Assembly (NCBI GenBank): GCA_037157565.1
Contig: JAZHRO010000046.1
Coordinates: 16,838,501-16,902,500 of the forward strand
Length of the DNA: 64,000 bases
Source of the DNA: Thalassia testudinum
Taxonomy: Eukaryota; Streptophyta; Magnoliopsida; Alismatales; Hydrocharitaceae
Direction: 5' to 3'
The notes beneath the pieces were generated by a model. The model searched no databases, was not told where the DNA came from, and saw only the letters and a program-made list of their open reading frames with translations. Positions within the stretch are counted from its first letter, which is position 1. Every line of letters begins with the position of its first letter. The position numbers and the translations under genes are program-made. Positions 57,518-64,000 of the stretch are shown one piece after another.

Positions 57518-58233
57518 TCACTTCCCGTCTATATAGGAGATTCTTTCCGTATGCAAGAGTTCTTCTCCTAGTTCCCCATTGTGTTCATGCTCATATTCAA
57601 TTCATTTCATTTTTCAACATTCATATCTCGCTGTTCACATTCCGATTCTCATTCATGTAACAGGCAGCTCGTGTTTTAATAACTGAAGAAGCATCACATT
57701 ATGTATCTATACACTTGCTAGCAGTTAGGGTTTTAACATGCATCTCAATGTAAACAATGTAGCACAAGTCACGTTCATATATTTCTGCCCTAGAATTCAT
57801 TTCACATCCTAGAGTTCAAGCAAAATATTCTAAGCAAGAACTTATTTAAATCCTAGCATTAAAGTAAATCACCCTACCAGAAAACACGGGAGGAATGGGG
57901 GCTAGAATTGCAGATCCTGTCATCTCCACAGGCCCCAAACATGCTACAAGTTGGAGACCCATACCAGTGACTAAGTCATACCAAACGAGTTCAAAACAGT
58001 GTACACGTGTCACTAACACGTAGAAAAACTCGAATGGGAAACAATGATACTTCGTTTGCATAAATCCGACTCCGTTTGGGCCTCGAACGGGCCAAAAACA
58101 TTCATACAAACTGAAATCAGACGTCTTAAACAATGTCAATAACTCACCTTGTGTTCCTGCATTGCTAGCGGATGTCTGAAACCCCTTTACAGTCGTCCTG
58201 GGGTCTTTCCAGACGTTTGTCAGTGCATCCGGA

Positions 58234-58255
58234 CGTCTGATAGGTCTATCAGACG
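58234..58255. repeat. Perfect 10-bp hairpin in S2
   Basis: CGTCTGATAG pairs with CTATCAGACG around GT. Other CAGACGTCT copies lie near 58118 and 58434-58465. Confidence 0.85.
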
Positions 58256-59054
58256 GCTATGGAGACGTCCAGATGTCCTAAAGCACCTCAAAGAGCATGC
58301 TTACGCACCTCTCCAAGGCCTGTCCCTATGCATGGAAATGCAGTTCAAAAACTGAGATAGCAAATATTTATGTACTTCACGTACGCATGTGCATGAGTGT
58401 ACATAACTCATACCTCGGCACTTCGTGTGATTTCAGACGTCCGGTTGCTGCTCCAGACGTCTGATACTGGAAAAATCCAGTACGTAGAAACTCCTCGCAA
58501 TGTTCGTCTTCTCACGGGCCTCCGCCTGCAGCACAACAGCAGCGGCTCTAACAACTGCAGGAGGTCAAGAAGCTCTTCTCCACGAGCTCCTCCTCCTCGT
58601 ATTTGTCCTTTTGAGCTCCCACTGCCGCAACTCCGGCTGCAGCTCCCAAGGCTGTTGGTGCTCGCCGACAGCAAGGGTGAGGATGAAGGTAGAGGTGGTG
58701 GCATGAAAGTGGAGGGGGGTGTAGGAGGTTTTAAATAGAAGAGGGGTGGAGTTAGGGTTTGAGGAGGAAAGGGGTGGTGAGTGTGTGTGCGTGAGTGTGT
58801 GTGTGGTGTGGGAGGAGAGAGAGGGAAAGTTGCGGAACCTCCCCCACTAAACCTCTCTTCTTCCCACAAGGCCCACACACCCAACTTGAGTCAAAATTTT
58901 CGCTCATGCCCCTAATTTTCTGAAAAAACTCCGAATAGTCCTTGGAAAGGGTCATTTCACAATGATAACATGTCACCTTCTCAGCGTTTGTCTCTTAGGA
59001 TGTCCATCCTACTGGGGGCATGTAAGTGCATTGTGCAGTTCAGGTACCATGGGC

Positions 59055-59192
59055 GGCCCTATCTCGAAGTGTCGATTGCCACAGGCCTAAATTCTCTTAA
59101 GAAATCCATGGGCGATACTATCTTGAAGTGTCAATTGCCAGAAGTTCTTGGGGTTGCTATGGGTGATGCTATCTCGAAGCATCGAAAGCCAG
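59055..59192 (+). repeat. Degenerate triple repeat, E3 copy
   Basis: CTATCTCGAAGTGTCGATTG-like units start at 59059, 59118 and 59169, each preceded by ATGGGCG or ATGGGTG. It is in inverse orientation to E1, E2 and E4, as the element is. Confidence 0.8.
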
Positions 59193-59625
59193 GCACCCTT
59201 CGAGGTTCGGTGACGGGGACAATGAATCCAACACAGACCATATTGATAGCTGATCCAAGGTTAGACTTAGAGGAATCCAACAAAAATTTATTTATTTATT
59301 TATTTATTTATTACAAAAAAAAGAACTTTCTAAGTTGGCAATCATACCAACTTCAAATAACTCAGACTAATACACGTGCACGGATGCTTTAATCTCTAGG
59401 ACCAATAAACCCTAGGGTAAAGCTAGAAATCAAGGAAACCTATGCCTGCAACTCGTCCTTAGCTGACCTAGTTTGTAACTTAGCAACTACTTGGGAACCT
59501 TAGGTCTAAAGTCTGAACTTAACATGTTTCTAAAGAAAGACCAATTGGGTTGGCTAGTCCACTTGAAGAGCTGGGTTATTGCTTGAATTTGCTAGGGACT
59601 AGCAAAAACTAGGCATGGGGACATT

Positions 59626-61280
59626 TGATAAGCCCATATTTGTAGGCTAATTAGTTACTAAGTGCCTAGGCATTATATTAATATTAGCGTATACATAGCA
59701 TGCATTAAGATATAAATAATTTAGTTTATATATATTTGCTTGTATGCATTACATTCATATATAAATTATTTAGCATGCATTAGAATAACATGCATTAGTC
59801 TTTAGGTTGCATTATATGCATGTATTAGAATTAATATTTTATGTGAGGGTTTGTACATAAATAAACCAATCTTTTTATTATTCATTTTTATTCTCTCTTC
59901 TCTGCGGGGAATACGCAGCCTTCTTGTTGCCAGTTGCACACCATTGAAGATGGTAGTCAAGGAGGAGCATGAGAAGTGGATCTGCTCCTGCCTCTCCATT
60001 TCAAATCCATGCAGACAGCTACAAGAGAGGGGGAGCTGCTACCGTGCTCTCGGAGGCCATCATCCCATTCCACCACCATGTAGCATTCCACCACCGTGGG
60101 TCTCCAAGGTCGAGCTCCACCACACCGTGGGCTGGAGAGGTGACAGCTCGCCGTGCCAAGCTGATGGACTAGTGCCAACATCGTGCACATGTGTCTCCGA
60201 CAGCCACGCAATCATCACCGTGCTTCACCACTGTGCACCCTCCCCTATCCACCATCAACACCACCGCAGCCATGCACGAGCAGCCATCCACGCACGTTTA
60301 AGACATCTGGGAATGTTCCCAGACGCCTGAAGCCCCTACAGTACCACCTCCATCTTCACTTCCCCTTCAATTCTTCTTCCTCTTTTCCCTCTATTTTTTC
60401 TCCACCAAAAAGAACCCATCACCTCCTCACCAGATCACCTTCACCAAACTACCCGCATAGCCTCCACGCTGCCATCTCTCCATCTTCGCACACGCCACCG
60501 CCACTTCCAGCATTGGCACCCCCAACGCGCAGCACCGCTCTCAACGCCGCAACCCCCCATCTCCGTGCTCACGCAGCAGCTACAGCTGCAGCAACACATG
60601 CGTAGTCGCGCACCTCTAGCAGCACCTCTGCCTACGCACTACAAAGAGCATCCTCCAGCAGCTTCCCTGCGCGTGCCCATGCATCCTCTGCCAACTCCCC
60701 ACGCATACCACGCCGCCACGCACACGTACGGCCCTTCAGCAACGCCACGCCTCCGCGCACAGAAGCAACAGCGACAACCACCACCTCCACTTCTCTCCTC
60801 CGTCTGACCACCTCCAGCCACCTCGCAACTCGCCACCGCCACCACTACTAAGCCCTCGATCCACTCCACTTCCAGTGAGCTCCTCGTGGCCAGACTCGAC
60901 CTCTTCTGTGAGTGAGAAACAACAAACGAAATCCTTTGTTCTGATTGTAATTAATAATTACATTTTTTGCCATTGAGGGGGAAAGGATTTTTTACTTAAT
61001 AATATTCTATTCAGTTGATTTTATGAGCATATTCCTCTTATTCTGCATAAATGCAATATCAACATGATAATGTCTTATTATCTCAATTGAAAAGCAATTT
61101 TGATTTGATTTCTTGAAAAATTAATCGTAAACATCTGTTTTTAACCTGTGTGAGTTTAAATAGGCCATTGCCTCCCTGTGGATACGATCTGCTCTTTTGA
61201 ATGGTTAATTTTTATTGTTTTGATTAGCGATTTTCCACCACTTGCATACTGCAACACGACATTTTATGTGCAAAACAACA
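59626..61280 (+). repeat. 3' LTR of E3
   Basis: It starts TGATAAGCCC directly after the G-rich tract and ends AAACAACA at 61280. A CTCCCTGTGGATACGATC motif lies near its 3' end (61172). An 8-bp hairpin TCTGGGAA/TTCCCAGA is at 60306-60323. ORFs in its C-rich middle (60000-60870) overlap on both strands and are not supported. Confidence 0.75.
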
Positions 61281-62544
61281 AAAGTGAAAATCATCTTTTT
61301 AGCTAGCAGACAAAGGAGAATGAAGGAGGCATCAGGTCTGGTATGGCCGGTGCCGGAGAAGGAAGATCTCCAGGAGAGGGAATGACGACGAAGAGGGGGT
61401 CAAAGAGCTCCTCGCTGGTATTGCAAGGTGCGGTTTGAAATGGGGAAGAAGAATCGGCCGCCTATTGTACGTGGTAGCCAGAGAAGTGAACGGAGAAAGG
61501 TGGTTGCCAGAGACGAGTCAGAGTAGGCCAGAGGTGGAGGAAAGGAAGATTTTTATGGCCCAAAAACTCGCTAAGGAGGTGAGGTTGTCCATAAGGGTCT
61601 TTTATAGGCCATTGGGTAAGCTTTCAAGCTTGGAAACAAGCTTGAAGAACTTGAAATCTTTTGGTTGGGATCTGTGAATTCAAGGAGTTCGCATGAGCTC
61701 CATGAAGGCATTTGGAAGGTAGGAGTAGGTCCAAATTGAAGAGGATCTCGTTGCAAATTCTCCTTCCAATTTTGGAAGGGTTCTATCATGAAATCAGGAA
61801 GAAAATTGAGATTGAAGGTCGCCAATGATGGGTTTAGGATTATGAAGATGCTAGAGACCTATTTGTGAAGAAGATGATGAAGTTACGGGGGTTTTTGCAG
61901 AAAGTTCAAAAGTGAGGGGCTTCTTGTAAGGAAGAGTTAGAACAGGATTAAAATGAAAACAACGTCGAGATGATCTCAGATTGGACCTAAATTTTGGTAC
62001 AAACCTAATTTGGACTCAAGAAATCTGATGGTGAAGTCAAATTTTGGTTTTAACCAAGTTTGACTAGGTAATTTATGCAAAAACCCAAATTAAGGCAATT
62101 GTCTATCTGAGACTCTATTTTAGGTCAAATTGGGTTCAGATGGTCAAAACAAGGATACCAAACCTTAGAGAATATTTTTCTATGATCTTTAGAAGGTTTA
62201 GATGAATTTTATTCTGACCAGAACCTCAGTTAATTAAACAGGTCTGTTTTTAGGGTTTTAGATGTCCATTAATTCTTGAAATGCGTGAAAACCCGTTTCA
62301 TTCTGCATGAACCCACTTATTAGACATTAATGACCATTTGACCTTTAATAAACCCTTGAAATACCCCGTGGTTATTCTGTATTTATGAAATGCAGTTAAA
62401 ACTGTAGAAATAACCCTGTATTCTTATCTTCTTCTCAAAACAGAACATTATGCATGTATGACTCTCTGATGATTATGCAAGAGCATTTATCAACCTTATT
62501 AGACCAAATTGGGCTAGTTATGGCTCATGATGGTTTACCCATCA
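61281..62544 (-). repeat. Truncated 3' LTR of E4
   Basis: 1264 bp, collinear with the U3 and mid-LTR of E1 and E2 but clearly diverged. It begins (sense) with the hairpin TGATGG/CCATCA at 62528-62544. Confidence 0.75.
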
Positions 62545-62997
62545 TACCCCCATGCCTAGCTTTTTCTAGTCCCTTAGCAAAATTTAATGGATCAGACCAG
62601 TTATATAGGTCGGATGTAGCCGTCAGGATGCCCTACTAAGTGAATCTCTAGGAATTAGATCATAATACCAATGGTAGGCCTAGAGGTACTTAAGTACCAG
62701 CCCAAATCCAGACCTGACTAGCTTTCGCCTCAGTCTGTCGTGAAGGTTTATAAGGCTTGTAGGAATTATCCTAAAGTTTGTTGGACCCAGCAGTTAAAGC
62801 ACCCATGCTTGTAACATGGTCAGCCCAGGTTCAGTTTGCCGGTGCATTTTTTATAAAAGAGAGAGGGATAGAAGAAGATTTCATTTTTTGAAAGCTTTCT
62901 CTCTCTTTTTCTTTTCATTATATTTTTCCTCAAATCCAACCTCAGATTAGCCCTAAACACATTCTATATCAGATTCCTTGTCTCCACCATCAATCCT

Positions 62998-63165
62998 TGC
63001 AGGGTCCCTGGCAATCGATGCTTTGTGATAGCACCACCCATGGCAACCCTCAGAACCCTGGCTTTCGACATTTTGGGATAGTGTTGCCCATAGCGTTTTA
63101 TAGCTAAATCCAAACCCTGGCAATCGACATTTCGTGATAATACCGCCCATTTCATCTGAACCAGC
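62998..63165 (-). repeat. Degenerate triple repeat, E4 copy
   Basis: Three CCTGGC-AATCGA or CCTGGCTTTCGA units followed by GATA and CCCAT, aligned in order with the E1 and E2 arrays. Confidence 0.75.
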
Positions 63166-64000
63166 ACAAGGTGCTTTCGTGCCCTCGGTAGAATATTTAG
63201 ATATCCTAGGAGACAAGCATCGAGGAGACGATATGTTATTGCCATCTTCGAGGGGAATTTCCCACCTCTCCGCGTCGGGAACTCATCCAAATCAACTTGT
63301 GTTTTCGAGTCACTCCTAATCTAGATCTTAGGACCATTTTCAGAACAGCATAAATGCTTTTTGGCATGATTTCATATTTTCAAAACCCTGGCTTTTTGGC
63401 ATGCTTTAAGGTGATTAAGTTACCAAGTCCCGCAAACCAGAGATCAGTTAACAGGGCTGAATACTCCCTAAGCCTTAGACTTAATACACAAGCTTTGCAT
63501 TTTCCTCAACCTCTTAAGGATTAATCCAGATCCTGATAAGTACGTGTGTTTAAATCTCAGAACAGATCCAAGAGGCCTAAGGTCGGTATTCGCCACTAAT
63601 CCCTTAAGTTTTAGCCTTCCAGGTCTTAATTCATCATTCCATCCAACCTAGAAGTTAGGTGAGTTCCATATTATTGTAAAGGGACTCAATTTTTTTCTTT
63701 ATCTTTTTGCTCATTTCTTTCTTTTTGTTTCCTCATTTTTCTTCATTTAGCTCAAATGAACTCCTCATTTCCTCCTCAAGAATGATGTGATATCTCAAAA
63801 TTTTGTCCCCTTTTCTCCTTTTTTTGTAATATATATATATATATTTTGTGAAACCCTTTTGTGATTTGATTTTTACAGCGTTTTGCACTTTAATACCCCC
63901 CCATGACTACTATTTGCAATGTCCTCATTGTAAATTAGGTGGGTTCAAATTCAGCTTAGATCGTACATTAGAACAGGGTCAAAGGGTGGGTGGATGGATC

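Larger units (their letters stand above)
56381..58970 (-). mobile_element. Solo LTR S2 (Tekay/Del-like) inside E3
   Basis: The insert breaks the E1-like sequence between GATGCG and CACCTTCTCAGCG. On the minus strand it starts TGTTATCATTGTGAAATGACCC and ends GGGTCATAACA, the pattern of Tekay/Del chromovirus LTRs. A weak TATA (CTATTTAAAA near 58735) points the same way. The flanks share ATGT (56378-56381 and 58970-58973), a 4-bp duplication that overlaps the terminal base, so the exact ends are uncertain. No internal coding region. Confidence 0.65.
54409..61280 (+). mobile_element. 3' half of plus-strand Athila-like element E3
   Basis: From about 55767 the sequence is the inverse of the E1/E2 3' non-coding region, including ACATTGCAGATTTTAGGCAT with a G-run, CACTCCTCAAGAGATTGAGG, the triple repeat and CTAGCAAAAACTAGGCATGGGG before the LTR. 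The LTR (59626-61280) is a different family from those of E1 and E2. The 5' half and 5' LTR are not in the window or are lost. Assignment of the unknown ORF to this element is by position only. Confidence 0.7.
61281..64000 (-). mobile_element. Truncated Athila-like element E4, continues past window
   Basis: Its 3' LTR runs to 62544, followed by TACCCCCATGCC (polypurine complement) and the same 3' non-coding region as E1 and E2 to the window end. The LTR's sense 3' portion is missing; it starts abruptly where E3's LTR ends. No pol sequence is reached within the window. Confidence 0.75.

Noticed and set aside
59851..60807. Pro/His/Ser-rich ORFs in the E3 LTR
   Set aside because: Overlapping frames on both strands in C-rich LTR leader sequence, with no family resemblance.

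Overview
The window looks like heterochromatic DNA from a flowering plant. The signs are Ty3/Gypsy elements of the Athila-like type with a tRNA-Asp primer-binding site, CACTA (En/Spm) DNA transposons, a plant-style endosulfine gene fragment, and no intact host gene. I cannot name the species. Everything here was read by eye; no alignment or database search was run.

The layout is a nested stack. From the left: a partial LTR (S0, 1-1310); the 3' part of a CACTA element with decayed transposase genes (CACTA-1, 1311-4654); an LTR with a polypurine tract (E6, 4688-5419); and a promoter-like stretch with a TATA box (6041-6508). A second CACTA element (CACTA-2) then opens at 6509 and closes at 51755. 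Its ends share a 16-bp terminal sequence and are flanked by a TCT target duplication. About 4.3 kb of that 45-kb span is its own DNA. It carries a captured, decayed endosulfine gene fragment and a transposase remnant. It was hit by two LTR elements: E5 (8200-19875), which has gag and protease only and sits in an intron of the endosulfine fragment, and E2 (21157-50404, target duplication AGGTG). E2 was in turn hit by a solo LTR (S1, 29497-31164, duplication AGTTG) and by a full-length Athila-like element (E1, 35874-49471, duplication ACAGG) that split E2's 5' LTR.

Right of CACTA-2 lies 2.6 kb without recognised genes, then an acidic decayed reading frame of unknown function (54409-55551). The 3' half of a plus-strand element (E3) follows and ends in its LTR (59626-61280). 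E3 is interrupted by a Tekay/Del-like solo LTR (S2, 56381-58970). A truncated minus-strand element (E4, 61281 to the window end) closes the window.

No gene appears functional. E1 is the best preserved: gag, protease, reverse transcriptase, RNase H and integrase lie in one continuous frame broken only by four nonsense codons, and its two LTRs are both 2711 bp with about 31 differences. The most unusual signals are non-coding. S0 and S1 share an upstream layout of two palindromes, a tRNA-like segment and a TATA box. A hairpin at the LTR terminus shows compensatory change. AGACGTCTGAT-type hairpins recur in unrelated LTR families. A degenerate triple repeat sits in the 3' non-coding region of four elements.
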